A stretch of 64,000 bases of DNA, from contig CAWBBW010000037.1 of the NCBI GenBank assembly GCA_963787135.1, positions 1-64,000 of the forward strand, written 5' to 3'. The notes below the pieces were generated by a model. The model worked only from the letters and a program-made list of their open reading frames with translations, searched no databases and had not been told where the DNA came from. The first letter of the stretch is position 1, and every line of letters begins with the position of its first letter. Below, piece after piece: positions 7,737-18,000 of the stretch. A program made the translations under genes and the position numbers. This DNA comes from Roseiarcus sp963787135. Its GTDB lineage: Bacteria; Pseudomonadota; Alphaproteobacteria; Rhizobiales; Beijerinckiaceae.

Positions 7737-9014
7737 ATGACGGAACAACCAGAGCCCCATAACGGCGCCGCCGGCGAAACTGTCGACCGTCGGGGAGCAA
7801 TGCGTCTGGCGGCGGGTTTCGCTGCAGGCGCTGCAATCGCGCCGCTCCGCGGGCAGGCGGCCGAAATCGACAATTTGTCTGGGCCGCAAGTTGCGCCCGG
7901 CGCCGATGTGATGAGTCCGCCTTATGGGCGCCCCTCGACATTCGAGGCCCGTGTCGTTCGCCGCGACCGAACCGGAGGTTCGCCCTACCCAACGCGAAAG
8001 GCGGCGGCAAGTCTCACGCCTCTGCAGGATCTTCACGGCATCATCACGCCGAACGGCCTGCACTACGAGCGCCATCACGCCGGGGTGCCGACGATTGATC
8101 CGAACGAGCATCGGCTGATCATCCACGGCATGGTCGAGAAGCCCATGATCTTCACCGTCGCCGACATCATGCGCTTTCCGGCGACGTCGCGGATCTGTTT
8201 CCTGGAGTGTTCGGGCAACACCCAGAACTGGGGCCAGCCGGTCGAGGCGTACACGGTGCAGGATACGCATGGGCTTTTGAGTTGCTGCGAGTGGACAGGC
8301 GTTCCGCTGAAGGTGGTGCTGGACCAAATCGGGGTCCAGCCGGAGGCTCGCTGGCTTCTCGCGGAAGGCGCCGACGCTGCGGCCATGACGCGCAGCATCC
8401 CGATCGAGAAGGCCTACGAGGACGCACTGCTCGTGTACGCGCAGAACGGCGAGCGGCTGCGGCCGGAGCAGGGCTATCCGCTTCGGCTGCTGTTGCCGGG
8501 CTATGAAGGCAACATGAGCGTCAAATGGCTGCGTCGCCTGAAGTTCGGCGCCGAGCCCTGGCAGACCCGCGAAGAGACATCGAAATATAGCTGGGTGATG
8601 CCTGACGGAACCGTGCGCCAATTCAATTTTGTCATGGAGGTGAAGTCGGTCATCACATTTCCCTCCGGCGGGCAGACGCTATCCGCGCCGGGGTTTTACG
8701 AGATTTCCGGTCTCGCCTGGTCCGGCCGAGGCAAAGTCGAAAGGGTCGACGTCAGCGTCGACGGCGGCGAGACATGGGCCCCTGCACACCTGCAAGAGCC
8801 GGTGCTGCCGAAATCTCTGACGCGCTTTCGGGCGCCTTGGCGGTGGAGCGGCGCGTCGGCGACGTTGACCAGCAGGGCGACCGACGAGACCGGATCTGTG
8901 CAGCCCGGGCGCGACGAACTCCTGAAACAACGCGACGCCCGATCGTACTACCATTACAACGCGATGCAGGGTTGGCGCGTGTCCGAGACGGGCGAGGTTA
9001 GCAATGCAGGCTGA
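7737..9014 (+). CDS. soxC: SoxC-like sulfite/sulfane dehydrogenase, molybdenum subunit
   Basis: The 425-residue protein belongs to the sulfite oxidase family. A twin-arginine-like signal (DRRGAMRLAAGFAAGAA) directs it folded to the periplasm. The Moco domain shows the family's Cys ligand motif CFLECSGNTQNWGQP and the residues PLRLLLPGYEGNMSVKWLRRL; the C-terminal dimerisation domain follows (SGLAWSGRGKVERVDVSVDGG). SoxC, with its haem partner, oxidises sulfite or sulfane sulfur and passes electrons to cytochrome c. It overlaps the next gene, a short SoxD-like cytochrome, by 11 nt. No soxXYZAB is present here, so a role in stand-alone sulfite oxidation is as likely as in a full Sox system. Confidence 0.88.
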   Translation: MTEQPEPHNGAAGETVDRRGAMRLAAGFAAGAAIAPLRGQAAEIDNLSGPQVAPGADVMSPPYGRPSTFEARVVRRDRTGGSPYPTRKAAASLTPLQDLHGIITPNGLHYERHHAGVPTIDPNEHRLIIHGMVEKPMIFTVADIMRFPATSRICFLECSGNTQNWGQPVEAYTVQDTHGLLSCCEWTGVPLKVVLDQIGVQPEARWLLAEGADAAAMTRSIPIEKAYEDALLVYAQNGERLRPEQGYPLRLLLPGYEGNMSVKWLRRLKFGAEPWQTREETSKYSWVMPDGTVRQFNFVMEVKSVITFPSGGQTLSAPGFYEISGLAWSGRGKVERVDVSVDGGETWAPAHLQEPVLPKSLTRFRAPWRWSGASATLTSRATDETGSVQPGRDELLKQRDARSYYHYNAMQGWRVSETGEVSNAG

Positions 9015-9540
9015 CCGGGCGTTTCTGGTCCTCGGGCTCGCGTCCTTCGCCTTGGCAACCACCGCCTCGGCCGGACAGGTCTATGATCTTGGCCGGCCTG
9101 CGACGCCGGATGAGATCGCGCGCTGGAACATCGACATCGACCCGGCCGGGGCAGGTCTGCCGCCAGGCGCAGGCAGCGTTCGCGAAGGCGCGGCAGTCTA
9201 CGCCCGCCGCTGCGCCGCCTGTCACGGCGACCGCGGCCAGGGCGGGCCCATGGACCGCCTGGCCGGAGGAGCGGGCACCATCGGAACCAGCAAACCCGTC
9301 AAGACCGTCGGCAGCTTCTGGCCTTACGCCACCACGCTCTACGATTACGTGCGCCGCGCTATGCCGTTTGACGCGCCGCAGTCCCTGTCGCCCGCCGACG
9401 TTTACGCGGTCTGCGCCTATGTGCTCTTTCTCAACGGCCTTGTGACCGAAGACGCCGTGCTCGACGCACGGTCACTTCTGCAAGTGCGCATGCCCAACCA
9501 GCATGCGTTCGTGAGCGGCTACCCGAGCGGCTCGCCTTGA
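9004..9540 (+). CDS. soxD: SoxD-like c-type cytochrome subunit
   Basis: This 178-residue protein has a signal peptide (about 23 residues, ending in ASAG) and one haem-binding CAACH motif near residue 75. The text around it (YDLGRPATPDEIARWNIDIDPAG before it; PLDRLAGG-like GTIGTSKPVKTVGSFWPYATTLYDY after it) is typical of SoxD. It would receive electrons from the SoxC-like subunit in the periplasm. It is much shorter than the two-haem SoxD of Paracoccus and keeps one haem only, like the reduced forms in some other bacteria. A GAGG ribosome binding site lies inside the end of soxC, so the two are coupled. Confidence 0.85.
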   Translation: MQADRAFLVLGLASFALATTASAGQVYDLGRPATPDEIARWNIDIDPAGAGLPPGAGSVREGAAVYARRCAACHGDRGQGGPMDRLAGGAGTIGTSKPVKTVGSFWPYATTLYDYVRRAMPFDAPQSLSPADVYAVCAYVLFLNGLVTEDAVLDARSLLQVRMPNQHAFVSGYPSGSP

Positions 9541-9812
9541 TCCGTCGAGTTCTCGTTTCCACGATGCGGAAAAGATTGTCCGCGACCTTTGAGCGCAAAG
9601 GGGAAATGGATATTCTGCCTTCTGCCGACGCGAGCAGGGAAAAGGAGGATCCGTCTCCCCGAGCAATCGCTTGCCGCACGTCCTTCTCAAGCGGGCGCAG
9701 CATCGATCGGTATCGCCTGCCAAAGCCCACGTCGGCGCCGGAGAAAGCGCCACACGCGCGGCTAAGATTCATCAAGAAAAGATCAACTACGAGGAAACCC
9801 AAGGAGAATGCG

Positions 9813-11073
9813 ATGAAACTCAGCTTTGCTTCTGCAGTCGCGGTCACAGCTCTGGCGTTAGGCGTGGTCGGCGCGCGCGCCGACAATCTGGAGACACTCG
9901 AAGGCATGCATATGACGGCGCCAATTGAGTGGCCGACCGTTCCGCAGGACGGCCCGAAAGCGGACGCCGTCAGGCAAATCCTCAAGGACAAGATCAAACT
10001 ACCGCCCGGCTTCCACATTGAACTCTATGCTCTTGTTCCCGATGCTCGCCACATGGCGGTCGGGCCCCAGGGAGTCGTGACCTTTGTCGGTACGCGCAAG
10101 AGCAAGATCTGGGCGGTGACTGATCGCTCCCGAGCGGGAGCCGAAGGCGGAATTGAGGTGAAGGAATTCGCTCCGACCCTGCCGAAGAGGCTGCCGAACG
10201 GGCCGTGCTTCTCCAAAGACGGCTTCCTCTATGTCGTCGAACAGAACCGCGTCCTGCAATATCCGGCGGCCGAATTCTTCTACGAGAGTCCGGACGTTGC
10301 CGTTGGCGAGGTCGTTCCGGAGGGGCAGCTCATTCCGAAGTCGGAAGAGAGCTTCAACCACACCGCCCGCGAGTGTCGTGTCGGCCCTGACAACAAGCTC
10401 TACATCCAGCTTGGCCAGCCCTACAACGTGCCGCCGAAGGACAAGGTCGAGCTTTATAGGAAGGTCGGCATGGGCGGCATCATCCGCATGGACCAGGACG
10501 GTAAGAACCGCGAGGTCTACGCCACGGGTCTGCGTAATCCGGTCGGATTTGACTTCAACCCGAAGGACAAGTCGCTTTGGAGCAATGACAACCAGGTCGA
10601 CGGCATGGGCGACGACATCCCGCCCGGCGAGATGAACCGCATCGACAAGATGGGCGAGGAGTTCGGCTTCCCGTGGTATGGCGGCGGACATGTCCGCACC
10701 AACGAGTACAAAAACGATACCCCTCCGGCGGATGTGATCTTCCCGGAAGTTGAGCAGATCGCGCATGCGGCCGACCTTGGCCTTTCCTTCTACACCGGTG
10801 ACATGTTCCCGGCGAAGTACAGGGGGGCAATCTTCTCGAACTCAGCACGGTTCGTGGAATTGTACGGTGCCGGTCGGCGCGCGCGTCATGGTCACCTTCC
10901 TGAAAGACGATGGCCATGTAGCAGGACCGTCGATCCCCTTCGCGGAGGGATGGAACGACAATGGCCACTATCTCGGCCGTCCCGTCGATGTCCAGCAATA
11001 TTGGGACGGCTCGCTGCTCGTGTCCGATGATCTGGTCGGCGCGGTCTATCGCATCTGGTACGATGGCAAGTAG
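9813..11073 (+). pseudogene. Sorbosone dehydrogenase-like beta-propeller protein, frameshifted
   Basis: The product starts MKLSFASAVAVTALALG with a clear signal peptide and an AAGGAGAA ribosome binding site. It reads as a periplasmic glucose/sorbosone-dehydrogenase beta-propeller (motifs VGPDNKLYIQLGQP, ATGLRNPVGFDFNP, PPGEMNRIDKMGEEFGFPWY). After GAIFS the frame is lost. Removing one base near 10839 restores TQHGSWNCTVPVGARVMV and the normal C-terminus ending YRIWYDGK. The corrected protein would be about 419 residues. Proteins of this fold oxidise sugars or aldehydes with PQQ or bind haem partners. Neighbouring pqq genes and cytochromes fit that role, but the substrate is not known. The indel may be an assembly error. 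Confidence 0.8.
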
Positions 11074-11157
11074 CCTCGAGCGGAAATTGTCGCAAGGCGG
11101 CTCTGGCGAAGGCCGGGGCCGCGTCTTGCTGTAGGCGCGATGGGCTTAGTGTGAACG

Positions 11158-11514
11158 ATGCAGTATGTGCGCGGGGTCTTCGCAGGGTGCGTAACCTTTC
11201 TGGCGTTGGCTGCTTTTTGTATCTGCGTTCAAAGTCGAAGCTACGCGGGCGACTTGAAGGCCGGACGCGCGAAAGCTGAAACCTGCGCGGTTTGTCATGG
11301 CATCGACGGACTAGCCAAGATCCCGGAGGCGCCTAATCTCGCCGGACAGAACGAACGCTATTTGATCGAGCAGCTGAGCGCGTTTCAAGCTGGAATCCGA
11401 AACAACGAAATGATGTCGATTGTGATCAAGGATCTTTCCCAAACCGACATTGAGGATCTCGCAGCCTATTATTCCGCGATTGAGATCACGGTGGCGAAGA
11501 TTCCAGGGGGATGA
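11158..11514 (+). CDS. Periplasmic c-type cytochrome (class I, c4/c553-like)
   Basis: The 118-residue protein has a signal peptide of about 30 residues (hydrophobic VFAGCVTFLALAAFCICV) and one haem site, CAVCHG, near residue 43. The segment PNLAGQNERYLIEQLSAFQAGIR with a later Met (NEMMSIV) is typical of cytochrome c553/c4 domains, the Met being the sixth haem ligand. It is probably the electron acceptor for the dehydrogenases just upstream, carrying electrons to a terminal oxidase. It lies 84 nt behind the propeller protein and 98 nt before the permease. Confidence 0.88.
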   Translation: MQYVRGVFAGCVTFLALAAFCICVQSRSYAGDLKAGRAKAETCAVCHGIDGLAKIPEAPNLAGQNERYLIEQLSAFQAGIRNNEMMSIVIKDLSQTDIEDLAAYYSAIEITVAKIPGG

Positions 11515-11612
11515 GTTGAGTCTGGCGCGACGCCGACCAGAAGCCGCGCCATGGGTCTCGGGAGGAAATGGATCGCTGCGGCGCGGACGATCCGGGGTGG
11601 TAGGGGATAGAA

Positions 11613-13220
11613 ATGTTTCGTCAGTTGCTCACGCCAGTCGCCGGAAGCCTGCCGCTATCATTCCTGGTCGCTTGCCTCCCCGTCGCGGTCGTCCTGGTGC
11701 TGCTTGGCGTCGTTCGCCGGCCGGCCTGGCAAGCCTCACTTGCCGGACTCATCGTCGCCCTCGTCATCGCGGTCTCGGTCTGGACCCTCCCCGCCAACCT
11801 CGCAATCAACGCGGTCCTCAACGGCGTGGTGTTCGCGCTCTGGCCGGTGATGTGGATCGTCGTCAACGCGCTGCTTCTCTACAACGTGGCGGTCGAATCG
11901 GGTCGGTTTGACGCCTTTCGCGCCTGGGTCCTCAACCATTTGCCCAACGACCGCCGGGTGGTGCTGGTCGTCATTGGCTTCTGCTTCGGGGCGCTGCTCG
12001 AAGGCATATCCGGCTTCGGCACGCCGGTCGCGATCACCGCGTCGCTCTTGATCCTGGTCGGCTTTCCGGCGCTCGAAGCAATCGTTTTTGTGCTGATGTT
12101 CAACACCGCGCCGGTCGCCTTCGGCGCGCTCGGTGCGCCGGTTACGGTTCTCGGCGCAGTCACCTCGCTGCCAGCCAGCACGCTCGGCGCGATGATCGGC
12201 CGGCAGCTGCCGTTCATCGCGCTCCTTCTGCCGTTCTACGTGATGGGGCTCTACGGCGGCGCGCGCTCGCTGCGCGCGCTCTGGCCGGTGCTGCTGGTCG
12301 CCGGCGGCTCTTTCGCCCTCTCCCAGTTCATCGCCTCGAACTTCATCGACTATACCCTGACCGACGTCCTGTCCTCGCTCGGGTCGCTGATCCTGACCCT
12401 GCTCTTCCTGCAGATCTGGAAGCCGGCGCCCGATCCCGAATTCGAAGTGCGGACGAAGGCGCATGACAGCCACCATGTGCATTCGGACGTGGCGGCGTGG
12501 CAGGGCTGGCTGCCCTGGCTCATCGTCACCGCCGTCGTCGTCCTCTGGACGTCGTTCAAGGTGGCCTCGATCGGTCAGCTGGCGATCCCGTGGCCCGGCC
12601 TCGACAAGGCGATCTCGATTACCCTCTATGGCGACAAGCCCTATGCGGCGATCTGGGCCTTCCAGCCGCTGGCGACCGGGACAGCGATCCTTCTGGCGTC
12701 GATCCTGACCGCGTTGATCGTACGAATGAGCCCATCGGAGTTCTTCGGATGCATCGGGCAAACGATTCGGCAGGCCTGGCTCGCCGTCCTGACCGTCTGC
12801 CTCATTGTCGGCCTCGCCTATTTGATGAATTATTCCGGCATGGCATATACGCTCGGCCTGGGCGCATCCTCCGTCGGCCACCTCTTCGTTTTCCTCTCGC
12901 CGTTCCTCGGGTGGGTCGCGGTTTTCCTGTCTGGCAGCGATACCTCCGGCAATGCGTTGTTCGGCAATCTCCAGGTGGTCGCGGCGAAGCAGCTTGATCT
13001 CAATCCGGTGCTGTTCGCGGCGACCAATTCGTCCGGCGGTGTGATGGGCAAAATGATCTCGCCGCAGAACATCGCGACCGGCGTTTCCGTCACCAACCTG
13101 CGGGGTCACGAAGGCATCGTATTCGCACGCACGTTCTGGCACAGCGTCATTCTCACGATGCTACTTGGGGTGCTGGTTGCGCTGCAGCAATTCGTGTTCC
13201 CGGGCATGATCCCGCACTGA
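11613..13220 (+). CDS. lctP: L-lactate permease family transporter (LctP)
   Basis: This 535-residue inner membrane protein has about 12-14 hydrophobic helices and matches the LctP/LldP family, which imports lactate and sometimes glycolate with protons. Family signatures seen are GFCFGALLEGISGFGTPVAITASLL, the LFGNLQ...LN loop and the C-terminal NSSGGVMGKMISPQN. An AGGGGATAGAA ribosome binding site precedes the ATG. It closes the plus-strand group that starts with IclR; a two-carbon or three-carbon hydroxyacid may be the inducer of that regulator, but this is inference. No lactate dehydrogenase gene is adjacent. Confidence 0.9.
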   Translation: MFRQLLTPVAGSLPLSFLVACLPVAVVLVLLGVVRRPAWQASLAGLIVALVIAVSVWTLPANLAINAVLNGVVFALWPVMWIVVNALLLYNVAVESGRFDAFRAWVLNHLPNDRRVVLVVIGFCFGALLEGISGFGTPVAITASLLILVGFPALEAIVFVLMFNTAPVAFGALGAPVTVLGAVTSLPASTLGAMIGRQLPFIALLLPFYVMGLYGGARSLRALWPVLLVAGGSFALSQFIASNFIDYTLTDVLSSLGSLILTLLFLQIWKPAPDPEFEVRTKAHDSHHVHSDVAAWQGWLPWLIVTAVVVLWTSFKVASIGQLAIPWPGLDKAISITLYGDKPYAAIWAFQPLATGTAILLASILTALIVRMSPSEFFGCIGQTIRQAWLAVLTVCLIVGLAYLMNYSGMAYTLGLGASSVGHLFVFLSPFLGWVAVFLSGSDTSGNALFGNLQVVAAKQLDLNPVLFAATNSSGGVMGKMISPQNIATGVSVTNLRGHEGIVFARTFWHSVILTMLLGVLVALQQFVFPGMIPH

Positions 13221-13736
13221 CCGCGAGCCTGAGGCGACTTTGCTTGAGGGAAGCCGAACCTACGGGCCCGCCGTCCGCGCCTAGGACGTTCGCGAGCCAG
13301 CCAAGGTGGCATCAGAGACGCGGTATGGGAAAGGGTAGCGGCGATAGATAGGTGCCGTCAATTGTGGACCGACTTCGCACGCAAGATCGAGCCGACGCCG
13401 CCCGCTCGTAAGAGGCCGGGCGGCGTCCTCTTCTACATTTCCGCGGACAGGTAGCTCGTCACTTCCATGCCCACGCAGACTTCACGAACTTCAGGGGTCG
13501 ACCATGCCATGAACTCGTTCCTCATCGTTGCGTGCGGCTACGCCCGCGAGCGTCTTCCCGCCAAGTCGGAGCCGAACATTAATAATACCATATCGCGCGA
13601 AAAGGCGTCAAATAAACTCTCTTTGAGCAGCAGTCCCGAGCGATCTCGCCGGACCGCCCGGGTCCTCGCTGGCGGCCGATCTTGATCCCGAGCGCGCCCG
13701 CTTCAGCCGACTTCGCCGCTGATCCGCCAAACACGG
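13221..13736. other. Intergenic region with one strong hairpin
   Basis: Apart from the hairpin at 13394-13427, no gene is supported here. An open frame of 72 codons on the plus strand (13467-13685) has no ribosome binding site or family feature. The stretch around 13575-13620 is more AT-rich than its surroundings (AATATTAATAATACC-like), which could mark a promoter or a short foreign insert. Confidence 0.4.
13394..13427 (+). terminator. Hairpin, possible terminator after lctP
   Basis: GACGCCGCCCG and CGGGCGGCGTC form a perfect 11-bp stem around a 12-nt loop, followed by CTCTTCTACATTT. The stem is strong enough for a rho-independent terminator, but the following tract is only moderately T-rich and the distance from the lctP stop is about 174 nt. 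Confidence 0.5.
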
Positions 13737-13925
13737 TCAACCATGGTCGGTCATGCTATGGTAGAGTCCCGCTGGCCACGCGAGTGCGTTCGGCAGAGCC
13801 TGTCCTATGCTTCCGGCAAGGGTCGACGCCGAAGCGCTATTCCACTGGGCCTGAATGACTGGCGACAGCACGACGCCAACGCCGACAAGGTAGATGATCA
13901 CCATCAAAGCAATCAGTGCGCGCAT
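13737..13925 (-). CDS. Small membrane protein (62 aa)
   Basis: The product begins MRALIALMVIIYLVGVGVVL, one transmembrane helix, followed by a short polar part (SPVIQAQWNSASASTLAGSIGQALPNALAWPA). This layout, a helix then LPNALAWPA near the C-terminus, recurs in small conserved proteins of Hyphomicrobiales, as far as I recall; no function is known. An AAAGGCAG stretch lies about 8 nt before the ATG. It stands alone upstream of nothing on its strand and is divergent from lctP's end. Confidence 0.65.
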   Translation of the reverse strand: MRALIALMVIIYLVGVGVVLSPVIQAQWNSASASTLAGSIGQALPNALAWPAGLYHSMTDHG

Positions 13926-14099
13926 GACAATCTGCCTTTATTCCGCTCAGGGTTCGGCGAGTAGAATATTCATTTCCGCTTCGGCGAACAGGGGTGGAAA
14001 ACACCTATTCAATAACTCGCTGCCGTCGACCTGATCGCTTCGACATAGGGCCGCGGCGGTCGGCTGGCGACTATCCCGGTCCGCCCAGCCGGACAGCGC

Positions 14100-15029
14100 T
14101 TATGTTCGCTCATCGGCGAGATTCGCGCTCGCGTCAGCCGTGACCACAACCTCGACTGACATGGCTTGAAACGAATCTGTGTCGCCGACAAAGCTGCCGA
14201 CCACCGGCATGATCTGACGGATGTCGCGTGCGACCCCGACCGGGATGAGATTGAAGCCGCCGACCCCCCGGTTCGTCGGATCGAAGCTGATCCAGCCGGC
14301 GCCCGGCACGTAGATCTCCGTCCAGGCGTGCGTCGATCCGGCGCTTGACGTCCCGGCAAGCCCCCCGCCCGGATTGAAGAGATATCCCGATATGATCCGC
14401 GCGCCGAAGCCCAGGCTGCGCGCCGCCTCCGCGAAAAGCACGGCGAAGTCTCGGCATGAGCCCCAGCCTCGCGCCAGGGTCTGGGTCGGCGACTGTGCGC
14501 CCTCCTCATCCCGGCTCTGGTAGCCGATCCAATGGGAAACGCCGGCGCTCAGATCCTTCAGCAGAGACAGAGTATCTGTGCGATCGCCTGCGACGAAGTC
14601 TCGCGCCCATCGCCGCAGACGCCCGTCCGGATCGGCGTATTGTTGAACGGTCGTCGCGCCGAGATCGGTCCATTCGTCGTCCGAATATCGAAATGGATAT
14701 ACGATCGCCGAAGCCGCGATGTCGAACACGGGCCAGGCTGAGGCATGAAGCTCGATTTCCGCAGCCGCCTCGATCGTCAGGACGTCCGTCATGGCGGAAA
14801 AGGCGACGGTCGCAACGGCGTTGCCGAAGACATCATGGGCCCAGGTCAAGTCGCCGGCGGGCGTCACCTTGATCTCGCTCGAAATCAGTCGGAGCTCGCG
14901 GTTTTCGCGCGGGCGAAGCATCAGTCTGTGGGGTCCCAGACTGACCGGGCGGCGATAGGCATAAGTCGTTCGATGTCGAATCCTAAGCGCGATCAAGCGA
15001 GCCTCCGTTTCGCGATCGAGCCGCGACAA
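14100..15029 (-). CDS. Transglutaminase-like cysteine peptidase family protein
   Basis: The 309-residue protein has the N-terminal beta domain of bacterial transglutaminase-like proteins (LRIRHRTTYAYRRPVSLGPHRLMLRPR) and a papain-like core. The catalytic triad is visible: Cys in GWGSCRDFAVLF, His in STHAWTEIY and Asp in ISFDPTNR. Members act as peptidases or amide ligases; partners are mostly unknown. The start is uncertain: a TTG directly after the glucan synthase stop gives this length, and a second TTG eleven codons on (LIALRIRH) is as likely. It follows the glucan synthase with no gap, so the two are probably one transcription unit. Confidence 0.85.
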   Translation of the reverse strand: MSRLDRETEARLIALRIRHRTTYAYRRPVSLGPHRLMLRPRENRELRLISSEIKVTPAGDLTWAHDVFGNAVATVAFSAMTDVLTIEAAAEIELHASAWPVFDIAASAIVYPFRYSDDEWTDLGATTVQQYADPDGRLRRWARDFVAGDRTDTLSLLKDLSAGVSHWIGYQSRDEEGAQSPTQTLARGWGSCRDFAVLFAEAARSLGFGARIISGYLFNPGGGLAGTSSAGSTHAWTEIYVPGAGWISFDPTNRGVGGFNLIPVGVARDIRQIMPVVGSFVGDTDSFQAMSVEVVVTADASANLADERT

Positions 15030-18000
15030 TCAACCCAGTCGCACCTTAACCTCGTGCCGCCCGCCATCGTTCAGGAGCGCCACGAGCAGCGGCCGTTCCG
15101 CGATCTCGACACCGTCGACCTCCGCGAAGATCACGCCCCGGTTGACCCCGCTCGGGTTTTCAACCGAGATCGAATATCGCGCGGTTCTATATTTCACTGC
15201 AGCCTCGAACTGGCCCCAAGCCTTTGGAATGCAGGGATCGACAGACAGGAACGCTCCGCGGAGTCGCAGACCGAGCATGCTCTCGACCCCCGCGCGCTGC
15301 AGCCAGCCGGCCGAGCCCGTGTACCAGGTCCAGCCCCCGCGGCCGACATGCGGCGCAGTCGAATATATGTCGGCGCATACCACATAGGGCTCGACCTTGT
15401 AGCGATACACGTCGGCGCGGGTCCGCGAGTGGTTGATCGGGTTGAGCAGCGAGAAAAACTCCGCCGCCTTGTCGCCCTCCCCCAGCGCCGCGAACGCCAT
15501 CACCGACCAGGTCGCTGCGTGGGTGTACTGGCCACCGTTCTCGCGAACACCTGGCGGATAGCCTTTGATGTATCCTGGATCGTGCGTCGTCTGGTTGAAC
15601 GGCGGCGCGAACAAAAGGGCCAATCCATCCTCACGCCGAATTAAATGCCTGTCGAGCGCGGCCATGGCACGGGCCGCGCGATCGGGCGCCGCTGCGCCTG
15701 AGAGGACCGCCCAGGACTGCGCGATGGAATCGATCCTGCACTCGTCGCTGGCGGCGGAGCCGAGCGGCGCGCCGTCGTCGAAATAGCCCCTGCGATACCA
15801 TTCGCCGTCCCAGGCGTCGCGCTCGATGGCGGCTTTAAGCGCGTCCGCGTGCGCCATCCATGTTTCCGCGCGCTTCGTCTCGTTGCGCGCCAGCGCCAGA
15901 GGCGCAAAGGCCGTGAGCGCCGCGTGCAGAAACCATCCGAGCCAGACGCTCTCGCCCTCGCCCTTTTCTCCCACACGGTTCATGCCGTCGTTCCAGTCGC
16001 CTGTCCCAAAGAGCGGAAGCCCATTCCGCCCTACGGCCAGACTTGCATCGAGCGCTAGCGCACAATGTTCGAAGAGCGAGGCGCTCACCGCAGAGATCGT
16101 TGGATCAAAGAAACGATCCGTTTCGCCTGCTTCGAGTTGCGCGCCCTCGAGAAACGGAATCAATTCGTCGAGCACGGAGGTGTCGTTCGTTGTCTCGACA
16201 TATTGAGCGACGGTATAGGCCAGCCAGGCGCGATCGTCGGATATGCGCGTCCGGACGCCTTGACCGGAATGCGGCAGCCACCAGTGTTGGACGTCGCCCT
16301 CGGCGAACTGCCGGGCGGCCGCGCGCAACAGGTGTTCGCGGGTCAGATCGGGGCGGGCGGCGGCGAGCGCCATGCCGTCCTGCAATTGGTCGCGAAAGCC
16401 GTAGGCGCCGCTTGCCTGATAGAAGGCCGAGCGCGCCCAGATGCGGCACGTCAGCGTCTGGTAGAGCAGCCAGCCGTTGAGCATGAGGTCCATCGCGCGG
16501 TCGGGCGTCTTGACCTCGATCGCGCTCAAAGTCTCATCCCAGGCGCGCGCGATCTCGGCCTCCAAGGCGTCGAGATCGGCGGCGCGAATGGCTTGAATCG
16601 CGGCGCTGGCATCCTCGCGCGTCGCCGCCTCCCCCAGAAAGAAGACGACTTCGGCTACGCTCCCCGGCTCCAATTCCAGCTTGGTGCGCATCGCGGCGCA
16701 AGAGTCCAGGGCTGCGCCCACTTTGTTGGACAGCGGCGACGCGCTCGCTACCGCGGCGGGATTCGCGAGCGTCCGGTTACGGCCTATGAACTCGCGGCGA
16801 TCGCCCGTCCAATCGCTCTGTAGCCCCTGCATGTCGGCGAAGGCGATACGCGAACCGAAAGCCACATTCGAGGGATTGCGCGCGAAGATCGCGCCGGTGG
16901 TTGCATCGGTCTCGGTTTCGATGAAGGCAAGCGTGGCGGCCCTCGATGCGCCGAGCACCCACTCGACATAGGCGGTCACGCTGAGATGACGGGTCAGATT
17001 CGATTTGTTCGTCAACCGGAGGCGCGAGATCTTGATCGATCCTTCGACGGGCACGTACTGAAGCAGATTGGCGGCGACGCCGTGCGCGGTATGCTCGAAG
17101 CGGCTATAGCCCCGGCCATGACGCGCAACATAAACTCCGGACGGGTCGCGGATCGGGACCGCTGTCGGGCTCCAGACGTCGCCGGTCTTGTCGTCTCGCA
17201 GATAGAATACCTCGCCCGGGGGGTCGCTGACGGGATCATTCGACCAGGGCGTCAGTTGGTTTTCCCGGCTGTTGGCAGACCAGGTGTAACCGCTACCCTC
17301 GGTCGCGGTCTGGAAGCCGAATGTCGAATTGGCGATGACGTTGATCCAGGGCGCCGGGGTCGATTGGCCGGGCCCCAGTATCGTCACATATTCCTTGCCT
17401 CCTGCCGCAAATCCTCCCAGCCCGTTGAAGAATTCGAGCTCGGGCGTGCGCAGCGCCGCGAGTCGCTCAGGGCGGCGAGCCATGGGGGTTTCTTTGAGCG
17501 GACGTATCGGCTCGCTCGGGTTGGCGATGCGATCGAGTTGATCAGAAAGGCTTCCCTGTTGCGCCACAAGCACAACGCGCGCTGTCGAGACAAGCAGCCA
17601 ACGTGTCTCCGCGGCGATCAGATCCGCCCGAAGAACGAAGACCCGGCCTAGCCGGGGATCGATTCCCGGCGCCGGCCGCGATTGACTTGCGCGCACCAGC
17701 GTCTCGATCGCCACCTGAAGGTCCTGCACATATGACGATTTGCGCTCGTTCAGAATGACAAGGTCGACGGCGAGCTGCTTCATCCGCCAGTATTCGTGAG
17801 CTTGCAGGATCTGGCGGGCGACATTGAGAGTTTCGATCTCGGCGATTCGAAACAACACGATCGGAAGATCGCCGGAAATGCCCTGAGACCAGAGACCGGA
17901 TTGCGGACCGGAGCCCTGACGAATGACATCCGACGAGGGGCGCAAATCGCGGCCCGCGAAGATGACGTGGCTCGCGAGGCGTTGAAAGAGCCCGGCTTCG

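Noticed and set aside
11736..13142. 468-codon minus-strand open frame opposite the lactate permease
   Set aside because: It lacks hydrophobic structure or motifs and is the antisense frame of a gene with strong LctP signatures.
13467..13685. 72-codon plus frame in the region after lctP
   Set aside because: No ribosome binding site and no family feature; AT-rich stretch inside suggests non-coding sequence.
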